This document shows positions 50,862-60,670 of a stretch of DNA of 64,000 nucleotides, piece by piece (position 1 is the first letter of the stretch; every line of letters begins with the position of its first letter). A program made the position numbers and the translations under genes. The notes beneath the pieces were generated by a model. It was not told where the DNA came from. It saw nothing but the letters and a program-made list of their open reading frames with translations, and did no database searches. Origin of the DNA: Halobacteriovoraceae bacterium. Its GTDB lineage: Bacteria > Bdellovibrionota > Bacteriovoracia > Bacteriovoracales > Bacteriovoracaceae. The stretch lies in contig PASP01000004.1 in assembly GCA_002712005.1 (NCBI GenBank), positions 548,064-612,063 of the forward strand. Reading direction: 5' to 3'.

Positions 50862-51614
50862 ATGAAAAAGTTTATGATTGGAAATTGGAAAATGAATCAA
50901 TCTCTATCTGAGATAAATGCTTTTTTCAATGACCTCAATCTTACTGGTGTAAATTGCGAAACTTGGATTGCACCTCAAGCCCTTCATCTTTCAACTCTTT
51001 TACTAAAAGCCTCTGGGACGAATATTAAAGTAGGTGCCCAAAATATTTCTGAAGAAAAGTCAGGAGCTTTTACAGGAGAAATTTCTCCCGTTGCCTTAAA
51101 AGACCTAGGTTGCTCATTCTCTCTTATCGGACATTCTGAGCGTCGCTCTCTTTTTAATGAATCCAATGCAGTATTAAATAAGAAAGTTCTTCTCAATCAG
51201 TCTCTAGGACTAACAAGTGTTTTCTGTGTTGGAGAGCAACTCGAAGAAAGAGAAAATGGCATGACGGATGCTGTTCTCAAGCATCAGATCGTAGAAGGCC
51301 TTAAGAATTATCCAGAAAGTGCACTTGATCAGCTCATTATTGCCTATGAACCCGTTTGGGCCATAGGAACTGGAAAAGTGGCAACACCTGAACAAGCAGA
51401 GGAAACCCATTATGGAATCCGCACTGTTCTTGTTGAACTCTTCAATCGCGCCGGAGCACAGATTCCTCTACTCTATGGTGGATCTGTAAAACCAGCAAAT
51501 GCGGAAGGCCTTCTCTCTCAAGAAAATATTGATGGAGCACTTGTTGGTGGAGCTAGTCTCAAAGGAGAGGACTTCTCTAAGCTTTCTCAAATAGCCTCAA
51601 AACTATCAAAATAG
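50862..51614 (+). CDS. tpiA: Triosephosphate isomerase
   Basis: The 250-residue protein has the TIM-barrel motifs: FMIGNWKMN (with the catalytic Lys), VGAQNISEEKSGAFTGE, LIGHSERR (His), VCVGE-like SVFCVGEQLEERE, the catalytic Glu in IIAYEPVWAIGTGKVA, and LLYGGSVKPANA. It interconverts dihydroxyacetone phosphate and glyceraldehyde 3-phosphate. Third gene of the glycolytic cluster; AAGGAG lies before its ATG. Confidence 0.97.
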   Translation: MKKFMIGNWKMNQSLSEINAFFNDLNLTGVNCETWIAPQALHLSTLLLKASGTNIKVGAQNISEEKSGAFTGEISPVALKDLGCSFSLIGHSERRSLFNESNAVLNKKVLLNQSLGLTSVFCVGEQLEERENGMTDAVLKHQIVEGLKNYPESALDQLIIAYEPVWAIGTGKVATPEQAEETHYGIRTVLVELFNRAGAQIPLLYGGSVKPANAEGLLSQENIDGALVGGASLKGEDFSKLSQIASKLSK

Positions 51615-51731
51615 GCTAAGTGCCTAATTTTATATAAGTCCTTGGCCATGGTACCCCACTCTTTTCTTGCCATGTCCTTGATTTTTAGTTAAAAAATGGG
51701 GTTGCTTTTAAAAATATAAAGGAATGCAAAA

Positions 51732-52118
51732 ATGACAGATATTCTCATGATTCTTCAGGCCGTAGTCTCTATCCTCCTTATCGTTGTAGTTCTTCTTCAA
51801 TTTGGTAAAGGTGCAGAAGCGGGACTTTTCTCTGGTGGCGGCGGAGATAACCTTATGACTGGTGCCCAACAAGGGAATATTCTAGTTAAGATCACTATTG
51901 TTCTCTCGATTCTTTTCATGGGAAATTCAATTCTCTTAGCTAAGCTAGAAGGGAAGAAAGCAAATAGCTCACTTCTCGACTCAGAAGCTCCCGTAGCTCG
52001 TCCTCTTAATTCAGATGCGACATCAGCTCCAGCTGCTCCTGCTACACCTCAGGCGGAAGAAAATGCTGAAGCAACTACTCCTACAACCAATGAAACGACA
52101 CCTAAAGCAGAGAAGTAA
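51732..52118 (+). CDS. secG: Preprotein translocase subunit SecG
   Basis: The 128-residue protein has two transmembrane segments (ILMILQAVVSILLIVVVLLQ and ILVKITIVLSILFMGNSILL) joined by the conserved cytoplasmic loop KGAEAGLFSGGGGDNLMTG. This is the SecG signature. The C-terminal 45 residues are rich in Ala, Pro, Thr and Glu, an extension common in this group of bacteria. SecG helps SecYE and SecA move proteins across the inner membrane. Its place after tpiA is a frequent arrangement. GGAATGC precedes the ATG. Confidence 0.93.
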   Translation: MTDILMILQAVVSILLIVVVLLQFGKGAEAGLFSGGGGDNLMTGAQQGNILVKITIVLSILFMGNSILLAKLEGKKANSSLLDSEAPVARPLNSDATSAPAAPATPQAEENAEATTPTTNETTPKAEK

Positions 52119-52154
52119 TTAAACTCTGTTTTTAGATTTTAAGGTGGTGTGATT

Positions 52155-53300
52155 ATGAAGTTTGAAACTGTTGAACTGATAAAAAAAGAATTCCACCACC
52201 TTGATACTATCTTTTTTAATAGCGCCTACTTTGGACCTTCACCTTATAGTGCCAAACAAAAAGTAAGTCGTGCCCTTCACAAAGAACTTGATCCTTCCTT
52301 TTTCAATTACAGTACCTGGATGGGAATTCCTGAAAGAGAAAGAGAGCTGATAGCCAAGTTACTCAACTGTTCTGCAGACAATATCACTCACTCCACTTCA
52401 ACCTCAGATATAATCAACATCGTTGCCAATGGAATTAAACTCGAAAAAGATGACGTGATCTGTTCTATCAATCACGATTATCCCTCTAATGTTCTTCCTT
52501 GGATGAGAGCTGTTGAAACGAGAGGCCTTAATTTTGAGTTGATTGAATTAGGCGATGAACCTTTTCCTACTCGCGAATGGCTAGAGAAGAAACTCCCTAA
52601 GAACTGTAAAGTCTTTGATATGAGCTACGTTACCTTTGATACTGGTAAACGTATGAATATTCTTGAGATTGGAAAACTTTGTAAAGAAAGAGATATCTTC
52701 TTCATTGTTGATGCGACTCAGGCCTTAGGAGGAATGCCTATTAGCCCCGAAGAGCTTGAAGTCATCGATGTTCTGGCCTGCAGTTCCTACAAGTGGATGC
52801 TAGGCCCATACGGACATGCCTTCGCTTATTTTAGTGACTCTGCTTTAGAGAAGGTTGAGCATAGAAATGGTAACTGGGTCGTTTCTCCAAATTCTAAAGT
52901 TGTCTACAACCTCTTAGACTACACTACTGAAACTCTTCCTGGCGCACGTAAGTACGATCGTGGACAGTCTCCTAATATGCTTGTGAATGCCTGTCTTGAA
53001 GGGGGGCTTGAATTTCTTGCAGCCGTTGGACTGGATGAAATTCAAAAACATAATAATGAATTAAGAGACTACTTCTTAGAGAATTATCCAAAGAAAAAAT
53101 TCAATCTGATAACTCCTAAAGAGGCCATGGCAAATATCCTATGCTTAAAAGCAACGACTTCAGATCCTATCGAGCTAGAAAGAGAACTTAAGTATAGAAA
53201 TGTAGATGTAAGTATACGCCAAGGAAATATCAGACTAAGCTTTCATATCTTTAATACGATTGATCAAGTGGATGAACTTATCAGGGCCCTTGATATTTAG
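52155..53300 (+). CDS. Class-V aminotransferase (PLP-dependent, cysteine desulfurase-like)
   Basis: About 382 residues from the ATG at 52155, with AAGGTGG 7 nt upstream; the GTG two codons earlier is too close to that site. The fold-type I features are FFNSAYFGPSP at the start, THSTSTSDIINIVANGI, the Asp-containing FFIVDATQALGGMPI, and the Schiff-base Lys in CSSYKWMLGPYGHAF. The family includes cysteine desulfurases, kynureninase-like and isopenicillin-epimerase-like enzymes. The FNSAYFGP start and GPYGHAF region suit the epimerase/desulfurase-like group, and the exact substrate is unknown. It follows secG by 36 bp, so it may be read with that cluster. Confidence 0.85.
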   Translation: MKFETVELIKKEFHHLDTIFFNSAYFGPSPYSAKQKVSRALHKELDPSFFNYSTWMGIPERERELIAKLLNCSADNITHSTSTSDIINIVANGIKLEKDDVICSINHDYPSNVLPWMRAVETRGLNFELIELGDEPFPTREWLEKKLPKNCKVFDMSYVTFDTGKRMNILEIGKLCKERDIFFIVDATQALGGMPISPEELEVIDVLACSSYKWMLGPYGHAFAYFSDSALEKVEHRNGNWVVSPNSKVVYNLLDYTTETLPGARKYDRGQSPNMLVNACLEGGLEFLAAVGLDEIQKHNNELRDYFLENYPKKKFNLITPKEAMANILCLKATTSDPIELERELKYRNVDVSIRQGNIRLSFHIFNTIDQVDELIRALDI

Positions 53301-53329
53301 ATCAAGTTGTATTTAAGCAGCCATTTTTA

Positions 53330-54520
53330 CTAAGAGGCTCTTCCTTTTTTATTGTCCTTCTTATCCGTTTTTACTCGACCAAAATCTTGCTCATCTTTTT
53401 TTAGAAAATCAGACCGTTGAATTTTAGGACCAATCTTATCGAAAGGGAGTATATTTTGAGGCTGACAGGGATCAAAATCATCTGGAAGCTGGATCTTGCT
53501 CTTTCCTTCCAAAATAATATTTACATTCTTCTTAAACACTTCAAAAATCTTCGGATCAATCTTTCTGCCTACCGAATGGGACATAACTTCTAGGGCGTCT
53601 TGAGTACTCAAAACTTCGTGGTAAGACCTCTTCGTCGTAATGGCATCATAGAAGTCAGCAATGGCCGTGATACGGGCATAGACACTTATTTCTGTTCCCT
53701 TTAAATTATTGGGGTAACCTGTACCATTATAGTTTTCATGATGTTCATGAACGACTCTTTTAATAATATCAAAGTCCACACCTTCATGATGAGAGCAATC
53801 ATGATCACAGAGTAATCCATAACCAAAGTCAGGATGATCTTTGATGACTTGAAAGTCCTCATCTGAGAGCTTTCCAGGATTATTAATGATTCGAGTAGGG
53901 ATTTTTATTTTACCTATATCATGAAGGAGTCCCCCCATTCCCGCCACTACAAGATCTTTACGATCAGCTTTTGGATTTAGGGCCTTAAGAATAGAAATGG
54001 AGTACATCGCTACATTAATAGAATGGTCATAAGTATAAAAGTCATGAAAGCTTAACTGCCCAATCAACTTATGGACATCTGTGATGTCATAATCTTCTAT
54101 AACATCCACCATAGACTCTACAGATTCTCGGCACCCTTCGATCGTTTCATCGAGAACTTCATTAGTAAATTCATGCTCACTATTAAATACTGATTTGAGA
54201 TAGCTGATTGCAGAGTCTTTAATGACTTCTGCTTTTTGAACATCTTCTGCACCGTCTACTTTAACTAAACTTTGCAAATAAAGATCTCGTTCAGCTTCAT
54301 CAACATAAAGCTGATGATACTTTCGTCTGAATTCTTCTAAATCAGTTCCCTCTAGGAGATTACCTTTGTGAAAAATTCGAACAAACTTCTCACGTTTGGC
54401 GTGAGTAGAAGAATTAATATAGAGATCATAAGGAAGCATCTTATCAATTAAGACAAGGCCGAAAGATACAGAAAAATAGCTTTTTACCTTGCGGCCGGCA
54501 CTATTTTCTTCTTGGGACAT
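53330..54520 (-). CDS. HD-GYP domain cyclic di-GMP phosphodiesterase
   Basis: About 396 residues from the Met at 54520, which has AGGAAG at good spacing; an ATG at 54583 would add 21 residues but has no ribosome site. The N-terminal part (VSFGLVLIDKMLPYDLYIN) resembles the small DUF3391-like domain. The HD-GYP domain has LSFHDFYTYDHSINVAMYS, GGLLHDIGKIKIP with HD, and HEHHENYNGTGYPNNL with the GYP motif. It should hydrolyse cyclic di-GMP, which fits the PilZ-like protein elsewhere in the window. The C-terminal tail is Lys/Asp-rich. No membrane segment or receiver domain is present. Confidence 0.9.
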   Translation of the reverse strand: MSQEENSAGRKVKSYFSVSFGLVLIDKMLPYDLYINSSTHAKREKFVRIFHKGNLLEGTDLEEFRRKYHQLYVDEAERDLYLQSLVKVDGAEDVQKAEVIKDSAISYLKSVFNSEHEFTNEVLDETIEGCRESVESMVDVIEDYDITDVHKLIGQLSFHDFYTYDHSINVAMYSISILKALNPKADRKDLVVAGMGGLLHDIGKIKIPTRIINNPGKLSDEDFQVIKDHPDFGYGLLCDHDCSHHEGVDFDIIKRVVHEHHENYNGTGYPNNLKGTEISVYARITAIADFYDAITTKRSYHEVLSTQDALEVMSHSVGRKIDPKIFEVFKKNVNIILEGKSKIQLPDDFDPCQPQNILPFDKIGPKIQRSDFLKKDEQDFGRVKTDKKDNKKGRAS

Positions 54521-54865
54521 AGGGATGGCTTCCTCATTTAAATTCAAAAACTTATCTCCATTCTTATCGGATTTTCCGTGCATATATTTAAATTTTAGAC
54601 GTTTTTAATAAGAGGGTGGTCGACTTTTTCTATTTTTAAGAAGACCTCTACTCTAAGTGATGAATATCAAGGAGGATTTAACTAAAAAATTCATAATTTC
54701 AAATAAATTTATCCTAAGTCATTTTAGCCAAAAATACGTCTCAGAAAAGACACACCCATCCCCTATCTGACCTATTTGTCCTATTAAGTTTACAGACCAA
54801 ATTGCTTCACTGCTTCATTTTTGATACATCCTCTTCAAATAAAGTTTTATTAAGGGTCTAAACTT

Positions 54866-57064
54866 ATGAAGAGTCAGATTTTCTCACTCAGTATTCTAGC
54901 TATACTTTTCAGCTCTCCGGCCATGGGAGCGAAGGTCTCGGCCAAGCATTTAAATGCTATCTTTTCAGGTACTTGTAAAACACAAGGTCAATTTACTGTA
55001 AAAGCATTAAATGATGCCGAATCTCTCATTTCCATTATTGAAGAGGTTCGCGACGATGAAGATTGTAAATCGGTAGGCGCTACCCTGGCCAAGCTTAAAA
55101 CCCTAGAACAAACACTCTATGAAATCGAGCAGGCCAACCAGTCTCCCCTAGAACTTCAAAAGCTCAAAGCAAAAGAAAGTGAGATACTGAGCCAAATTCT
55201 AGAATCCAATGACTCTCAAACCACTGCTCAGCTAGAATCTATTTTAAGATCAATACAGGTTGAAATTGCATCCCTTGAAGCTCAGATCGATTTTGAGAGA
55301 AGCTCTGGAGTGAGCTTACGTTTTCTCTACCAAAATGTAGTTGAATCCACCGAGACTGCCCTTTCTACCCTTTCGAGTAATACTCAATGCTTGAATAAAA
55401 ACCCCAGCCTCCTCTCTTCAGTCGTTTCATTAGGTTCAAGCATAGCTGCAGCAACTTATACAACTTTCCCAGCCTACGCTCTGGCCTTAAGTGCCGCTAC
55501 AGATATCCTAGGCTCCACCATTGAGTACTTTAGAAAAAAACCTTATCAACTCATCATTAGAAGAATTACAAATTCGTCTCTCGCTCTTGAAGGATATCGA
55601 TGTGCTCTTGAATCTCTATCCGATACATGGTGCTCTTCAAAAGACGCGGAAAGAATCTTGAATCTAAAAGCAAAGCTTCGTTCAGAAAATATTAATCATC
55701 GCTTTAACTCCCAGGATATCATTGTTCAAAATGATCAGGAGATACCGGCGTTTATTGACTGGCTTAACAAAGTAGATGCAGGTGTAACCCCATCCTCCAC
55801 TTCAGAAGGAGAGAGGCAAAGTCGAGTCCTTTATCGTCAAGCAGAAGTTGAATCTAGAGAACGGATTGGTCTTGGAATTATTCAAGAAGAAGAAATACGT
55901 TTCTTACAATCAGCACCTGCAAGAAAACTTGATGCTCTCAAGTTGGTCGTTCAAAAACTTGTAGGATTTAGTTGCGGAGGCTCAAGCTCAACGGGACCAA
56001 GTGAAGTTCTCAATGAAGTTTTTGCAGGAGATTCCACAAGAGCTGCCTTCTATCTGATCGGAATTGAAAATGAATTAACGGATAATAACGGTAATAGAAT
56101 TGGCTTTTGTAGTTTTCAAGCCAGTGATTTTCCAGGATATATTCCTGATTATAATCTTTTAAGAAGCCAGTTCAATAATTGGATTACAGAGGCGAGAGAT
56201 CTTGTTTCAAGTGAAAGAGTAAGAGTCATGCAACCAGATGCTCTCAGTACACTCACTCTCGCTTTTGATTCTAGCAGTAATCCTTACCGAATCGCTCCAC
56301 TTGATGCGATCAAGAAAATCAGAGACTTCCTTCAGTTAAAGGAAAATATAGAATCCATTCAAAATGGAAATGCCTTTAGCCTTATCTACAATGATACAAT
56401 TAAACGTCTTAATAAAATCATCCAGCTCGTTGAAGAGTCTATTCTCCAATTTGATAACCGCTCTATGGAGACAGCCTTACAAGAAATTGCCCGTGTCGCC
56501 AATCTCGAAAATGGTGTTTATCTATTTCAAAACCGTTTAGAAATGGTGGTAAGAAATACGATTCAAAACTATCTTCAAAATAGAATAAATGATGATGAAG
56601 AGCTCTCTTCTCAATTATTAGCAGCCGACTCTTTTATCGACACACTTAAAGTCATAAAGGGAAATGATAACCTAGCTCTCATTATGAATGATATTTCAAA
56701 CTCTCAACATATTTCTCTCAATAATATGAATGCTCTTGTGGATACTTTTGGGAAAAATATTAGAGACGTTTTGAAAGCTGTAGATAAAGATGCAAATGAA
56801 ACTAATGATCCTCAATTGAGAAAAGTCTATAAGAGGACGACAGCTCAGTTTTGCCTCTTACTTTCTTCGATGCCGTCATGGCCAGAGGATATTCCTAAAA
56901 AATACTGTATTGGATCTTCGATTGCTCCTGTACTTACTGGTGGGCCACAATCACCCACAATTGACTGGAACTATCTCAATCGTCCATTTTCAAAAAGAAG
57001 CTGTGGCTATAGAAATTTTATTCGAGAATCTAAGATTTATCAGGACTGGGGTATAAAACTTTAA
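54866..57064 (+). CDS. Large exported helical protein, unknown function
   Basis: The 732-residue protein has a signal peptide (MKSQIFSLSILAILFSSPAMG, cleavage near residue 21). The first 180 residues are helical and coiled-coil-like (LQKLKAKESEILSQIL, QVEIASLEAQIDFER). A hydrophobic Ala/Ser/Gly-rich hairpin lies at about 190-235 (VVSLGSSIAAATYTTFPAYALALSAATDILGS). Cys pairs flank it (NTQCLNKN, YRCALESL, TWCSSKD). The rest is helical with a few Cys (FSCGGSSSTG, GFCSFQ) and ends KSRSCGY-like RSCGYRNFIRES. No family is known to me. Overall layout (signal, helical part, Gly/Ala hairpin) is like the giant proteins at the left of the window. Confidence 0.72.
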   Translation: MKSQIFSLSILAILFSSPAMGAKVSAKHLNAIFSGTCKTQGQFTVKALNDAESLISIIEEVRDDEDCKSVGATLAKLKTLEQTLYEIEQANQSPLELQKLKAKESEILSQILESNDSQTTAQLESILRSIQVEIASLEAQIDFERSSGVSLRFLYQNVVESTETALSTLSSNTQCLNKNPSLLSSVVSLGSSIAAATYTTFPAYALALSAATDILGSTIEYFRKKPYQLIIRRITNSSLALEGYRCALESLSDTWCSSKDAERILNLKAKLRSENINHRFNSQDIIVQNDQEIPAFIDWLNKVDAGVTPSSTSEGERQSRVLYRQAEVESRERIGLGIIQEEEIRFLQSAPARKLDALKLVVQKLVGFSCGGSSSTGPSEVLNEVFAGDSTRAAFYLIGIENELTDNNGNRIGFCSFQASDFPGYIPDYNLLRSQFNNWITEARDLVSSERVRVMQPDALSTLTLAFDSSSNPYRIAPLDAIKKIRDFLQLKENIESIQNGNAFSLIYNDTIKRLNKIIQLVEESILQFDNRSMETALQEIARVANLENGVYLFQNRLEMVVRNTIQNYLQNRINDDEELSSQLLAADSFIDTLKVIKGNDNLALIMNDISNSQHISLNNMNALVDTFGKNIRDVLKAVDKDANETNDPQLRKVYKRTTAQFCLLLSSMPSWPEDIPKKYCIGSSIAPVLTGGPQSPTIDWNYLNRPFSKRSCGYRNFIRESKIYQDWGIKL

Positions 57065-57065
57065 A

Positions 57066-57096
57066 GAGAACGACACCTAAAGGAGATGCCGTTCTC
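57066..57096. terminator. Hairpin between two convergent genes
   Basis: GAGAACG (57066-57072) and CGTTCTC (57090-57096) form a 7-bp stem between the stop codons of the convergent 732-aa and VWA genes. There is no T-run, so a terminator role is likely only from its position. Confidence 0.4.
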
Positions 57097-57103
57097 AAGA
57101 AGA

Positions 57104-58339
57104 CTAGAGGGAGAAGCCTTTATCTTCAAGTTGTTGAGTAATGATCTCTTTGAAGGCTGCATCAAATGTTTTTGTTTCACCTTCTCTTTGTTCACGTTCA
57201 TTTTCAACGAAGAGCTTTCTCTTTTCTTTTAGTTCTGCAATATCATTTTCAATATCCGTTCTCTTTTGAACAAAATCTTTCACGAAACTAACTTTCTCAC
57301 TGAGTGTTTTATTTTTCAAAAGATCAGGTAATTCTTCATAACTAAGTTTAGAAAGGGTTTTCATAAACTTTTCTGAAGAGTTTTCCTCTGACTCTATAAA
57401 TAAACTCACTAAATCCCAATCTGACTGAGAACCAACTCCAAAATTTCCTCCTCGGTAGTCTCCCCAGTCCATGTAGGAACCTGCACCGGAGTTTCTAATA
57501 TTTCCATCAAGGTCGACCATTCGATCATATTGTGATTGGCCATTCTTACCAAAAGGTAGAAAAGTTTCATTAATGGATGTTGTTTTTTTAATTATTTCTT
57601 CATCAAAAGGTGAAGGAATATACGGAGCTGACTGGTTGTGATCAATGTTTAGAATTTTTCCACCACCTGCATTGGCCATTTCAGTCCACTCTAAAAATAT
57701 GGGATTCGCCACAGGCTCAGTTTGAACAGGGGGCTCGTTAGGTACAGGAGTAGGATTAGGACAAAAGAATCCTCCACATCCAAAATGACCTCCTCCGAAG
57801 GGTCTAGGTGCAGCTTGAGTCTGAGATCCGGCAAAAATTGTATTTACAATTATATCTTTACCGAATGCTACCTTAGCAGCATCAATAGGTGCCTGTGGCC
57901 CTTGGTGAATCGTCTCATTTCCTGCAATGACTATAGACTTAAAATCCTCTAAAGAATCACTCCATGATAAATGATCCGTAGCTCGTTGAATTGCAAGCCC
58001 TGAGAACTCATTTGAACCCGTTGTCGTTGTTGCAAATAATGCTTCTGCAACTGCTGTATGGTCCGTACTTAACTCGCTTAGAAGTTGAATATGACCTGCT
58101 TCTCCAGAAACAATACCACTTCCATACTCAAATAAAGCTAGCCTAACTCTGGCCTTTTCTCCATCTTTCTTAAGTTCGCCAAGACTATTTAAAGTTTTCC
58201 ATAGTCCATCTCTAACTTGGTTTATAAGGCCTTGCATACTTCCTGAGGTATCAAGAACAATGGCCACATCTGCTGTGGGCGTAGCTGCCCAATTAAGGTT
58301 TGCACTCAAAATAAGTGATAATAATAAAGACTTCTTCAT
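57104..58339 (-). CDS. Exported von Willebrand factor type A (VWA) domain protein
   Basis: The 411-residue protein has a signal peptide (MKKSLLLSLILSANLNWA) and a VWA domain with the MIDAS motif DVAIVLDTSGSMQGL (about residues 24-38), the middle Thr (TTTGSNEF) and the KSIVIAGNE strand. A Gly/Cys/Pro-rich insert (FGGGHFGCGGFFC, then PTPVPNEPP) breaks the domain at about residue 200. After it comes IFLEWTEMANAGGGKIL, which completes the domain. The C-terminal 90 residues are a charged helical tail. VWA domains bind proteins through a metal ion. The role here is unknown, probably periplasmic or surface. AGGAGGAG precedes the ATG. Confidence 0.85.
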   Translation of the reverse strand: MKKSLLLSLILSANLNWAATPTADVAIVLDTSGSMQGLINQVRDGLWKTLNSLGELKKDGEKARVRLALFEYGSGIVSGEAGHIQLLSELSTDHTAVAEALFATTTTGSNEFSGLAIQRATDHLSWSDSLEDFKSIVIAGNETIHQGPQAPIDAAKVAFGKDIIVNTIFAGSQTQAAPRPFGGGHFGCGGFFCPNPTPVPNEPPVQTEPVANPIFLEWTEMANAGGGKILNIDHNQSAPYIPSPFDEEIIKKTTSINETFLPFGKNGQSQYDRMVDLDGNIRNSGAGSYMDWGDYRGGNFGVGSQSDWDLVSLFIESEENSSEKFMKTLSKLSYEELPDLLKNKTLSEKVSFVKDFVQKRTDIENDIAELKEKRKLFVENEREQREGETKTFDAAFKEIITQQLEDKGFSL

Positions 58340-58510
58340 AGCTCCTCCTTTGTGAAATCTCTAAAGAGGTTCTATAAATAGCCTGACGATAAATAAAATA
58401 ATTAATTTACCTAGCTGTAATTAAATATTTTTATTTCTAATCGGTGAAAATTTTAATAGCCTTTATTTATGCTTTATCTGATAATTTACATTTAAATTGG
58501 AATAATTCTT

Positions 58511-58942
58511 ATGAAAAAAATATATTTTGAAATCACTAAATCGTCTCTAAAAGAAGCTAAATGGTTCTACTTCTCAAGGGTTTCTTTATGGCGACTCTTC
58601 TTTGCTTCCCTTCTTATGGGAACAGGTATTTATTTGCTAACCGATATTTCACTCCCCCTATGCGCAGGAGTTTTCTTCTTATTCTCGACTTTCTTGTGGT
58701 GGGTATCTGTAATTAAATTTGGAGTCTCTAAACAATACAATACTTTAAAGGCAAATAATCGCACTAAAGGTTTTATTCAAATTCAAGACCCAATGATTGT
58801 AGTTCAATTAGGTAACGATTCATTTGAAGTGAAAAAGTACAATACTTTTATGGCCAAAGACGATGTCTACTTCTGTTTTAAGTTAGGAAAATGGAAGAAG
58901 TTTCTAGTTTCTATACCTAAAGGTGCTTTGTCCGCCCAGTAG
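58511..58942 (+). CDS. Small membrane protein, YcxB-like ending
   Basis: The 143-residue protein has two hydrophobic segments (LWRLFFASLLMGTGIYLL and LPLCAGVFFLFSTFLWWVSVI) followed by a soluble part with FIQIQDPMIVVQLGNDSFEVKKYNTFMAKDDVYFCFKLGKWKKFLVSIPKGALS. The end resembles the YcxB-like C-terminal domain, a small family of membrane proteins with unknown role. It is divergent from the VWA gene and converges on the 120-aa gene with 1 bp between stops. Confidence 0.65.
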   Translation: MKKIYFEITKSSLKEAKWFYFSRVSLWRLFFASLLMGTGIYLLTDISLPLCAGVFFLFSTFLWWVSVIKFGVSKQYNTLKANNRTKGFIQIQDPMIVVQLGNDSFEVKKYNTFMAKDDVYFCFKLGKWKKFLVSIPKGALSAQ

Positions 58943-58943
58943 C

Positions 58944-59306
58944 TCAATAACAGAGCATATCCATTATTGGATAATTATAGAATCGCAACTTGGATTTAAA
59001 TCTTCCCTCACTATCTTGTTCAAATGTGTCTACTTTAAGCTCAATATTTGAATTTGAATATTTAAAGTATCTAAGATTCGAAGATTGAGAGAACTTCACA
59101 TAATTGAAGGCCATAGGTGCTCTGTATCCATAATCATCATCGTCGAAATAATCAAACTTCATAATATATTTTTGAGCTCGTTCTTTAATAGAAACAAAGT
59201 AATAGGAACTTACGTACTCCTCTCTCACCTGCTCACAATGAACAAAATAATCTGTAGCACTAGCTTGGAGCGCAATACTGAATAGCATTCCAATTTGAAG
59301 TTTCAT
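58944..59306 (-). CDS. Small exported protein, unknown function
   Basis: The 120-residue protein has a short signal peptide (MKLQIGMLFSIALQASA, cleavage after residue 17) and a beta-rich mature part very rich in Tyr and Phe (YFVHCEQVREEYVSSYYFV, MKFDYFDDDDYGYRAPMAF). Two Cys (residue about 24 and the C-terminal LCY) could form one disulfide. No family is recognised. It converges on the YcxB-like gene. A purine-poor leader precedes the ATG, so the ribosome site is weak. Confidence 0.62.
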   Translation of the reverse strand: MKLQIGMLFSIALQASATDYFVHCEQVREEYVSSYYFVSIKERAQKYIMKFDYFDDDDYGYRAPMAFNYVKFSQSSNLRYFKYSNSNIELKVDTFEQDSEGRFKSKLRFYNYPIMDMLCY

Positions 59307-59401
59307 TCGACCCCCGTTGAATTATCTTCACTCTGAATAGAAGGAGTCTAAATTCCTATTTTTACTAGACTTAGTAAAACCCAATTGTAACTTTTACGCT
59401 C

Positions 59402-60613
59402 TTATTCCGATGAGTTACGTACAGGCTTCAATACTTGTATTCCAATACTTTTAAGAGAACTCAAACAAGTTTTAAAAACATTTGCATTAGGATTTGGCCT
59501 CTTTCCTTTTGCCATTCGATGAAGCTGATCGGTGTACCAAATAATCTCTAAGGGAAAAATTTTATCTAAGGTCTTAAAGCCTGTACTTAAAGGCTTCACC
59601 GGAGAATCAACATTCATATCGTTTAAAAGCTTATGAGCAAAATCAGGGTCAATCGCCATAGAACGGGCCAAACCAATAAGATCACAGGCATGATTCTCAA
59701 GTGCTTCAATCATTCCCTTCTGTGTTCTGAAGCCACCAGTTAAAACTATGGGAGTTTGCGTATGCTTCTTTAATTCTTTAGCATAGTCCAAAAAGTAAGC
59801 TTCCCTTTTTAGGGTCGACTCTTTCTTTCCCTTCATCATAACAGGAGCTTCATAAGATCCCCCGGATACTTCAATAAGATCCACTCCCAACTCAGAAAGC
59901 TTCAAAATGACATCCATTGATTCTTCTGTACTGAATCCATCTTTTTGAAAATCTGCGGAATTCAATTTTATACCTATAGGGAAATGTTCTCCAACAGACT
60001 TTCTCATCGCCTTATAAATCTCAATAACAAATAAAGATCGATCCTTTCCCCACTTATCGCTACGCTGATTATGTCTTGGGGATAAGAATTGAGAAATGAG
60101 GTATCCATGAGCTCCATGGATCTGAACGCCTGTGAATCCGCTTCTTTTAACCATCTCTGCAGCATAGGCAAATCTTCCAATAATATCCCATATCTCTAAT
60201 TCTGATAGCTCACGAGGAGTATTGAACATATTTTTTAAATGGGACTTATACCCAATAGCGGAAGGAGCAACAGGCACTTTGCTTAAATATTTTGGAGATT
60301 GCTTCCCTGGATGATTAAGCTGGACCCACAAATGACAATTCTTTTGAGTCCCGGCCTTAGCCCAAGAGCTTAAAGCCTCTAAGTTCTCTCGCCCTTTCTC
60401 AATAACAATATTATTAGGCTCTCCAAGCGCAGAAGAATCCACCATTACATTTCCAGTAATGACTAGACCTGCATCAACCCATTGAGAATAGAGTTTATTA
60501 AATCCAGACCAAGGGGCATGATCTGATTTCGCGAGATTTTCACTCATTGCAGATTTTACGATACGGTTCTTAAGGATCTCACCACATGGAAGTTCTAATT
60601 TTGTATTTATCAT
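59402..60613 (-). CDS. NADH:flavin oxidoreductase (Old Yellow Enzyme family)
   Basis: The 403-residue protein has an FMN-binding TIM barrel of the OYE family. Motifs are LWVQLNHPGKQSP, GFTGVQIHGAHGYLISQFLSPRHNQRSDKWG (substrate/FMN site), DLIEVSGGSYE and PIVLTGGFRTQKGM. The LSPRHNQRSDKWGG-type motif is that of the NemA/YqjM-related class. These enzymes reduce activated alkenes or nitro compounds with NAD(P)H. The C-terminal 60 residues extend beyond the usual barrel. It is alone on its strand, 57 bp after the AsmA-like gene. Confidence 0.9.
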   Translation of the reverse strand: MINTKLELPCGEILKNRIVKSAMSENLAKSDHAPWSGFNKLYSQWVDAGLVITGNVMVDSSALGEPNNIVIEKGRENLEALSSWAKAGTQKNCHLWVQLNHPGKQSPKYLSKVPVAPSAIGYKSHLKNMFNTPRELSELEIWDIIGRFAYAAEMVKRSGFTGVQIHGAHGYLISQFLSPRHNQRSDKWGKDRSLFVIEIYKAMRKSVGEHFPIGIKLNSADFQKDGFSTEESMDVILKLSELGVDLIEVSGGSYEAPVMMKGKKESTLKREAYFLDYAKELKKHTQTPIVLTGGFRTQKGMIEALENHACDLIGLARSMAIDPDFAHKLLNDMNVDSPVKPLSTGFKTLDKIFPLEIIWYTDQLHRMAKGKRPNPNANVFKTCLSSLKSIGIQVLKPVRNSSE

Positions 60614-60670
60614 AATAGGAGTATGACATAGAAAGTATTATTTGGTGATACTTTCTATTTACTCTAGGCA

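Noticed and set aside
52149-52154. GTG start of the class-V aminotransferase
   Set aside because: It lies only 1 nt after the AAGGTGG site; the ATG at 52155 has normal spacing.
54521-54583. Upstream ATG of the HD-GYP gene
   Set aside because: No ribosome site; the Met at 54520 has AGGAAG at good spacing.
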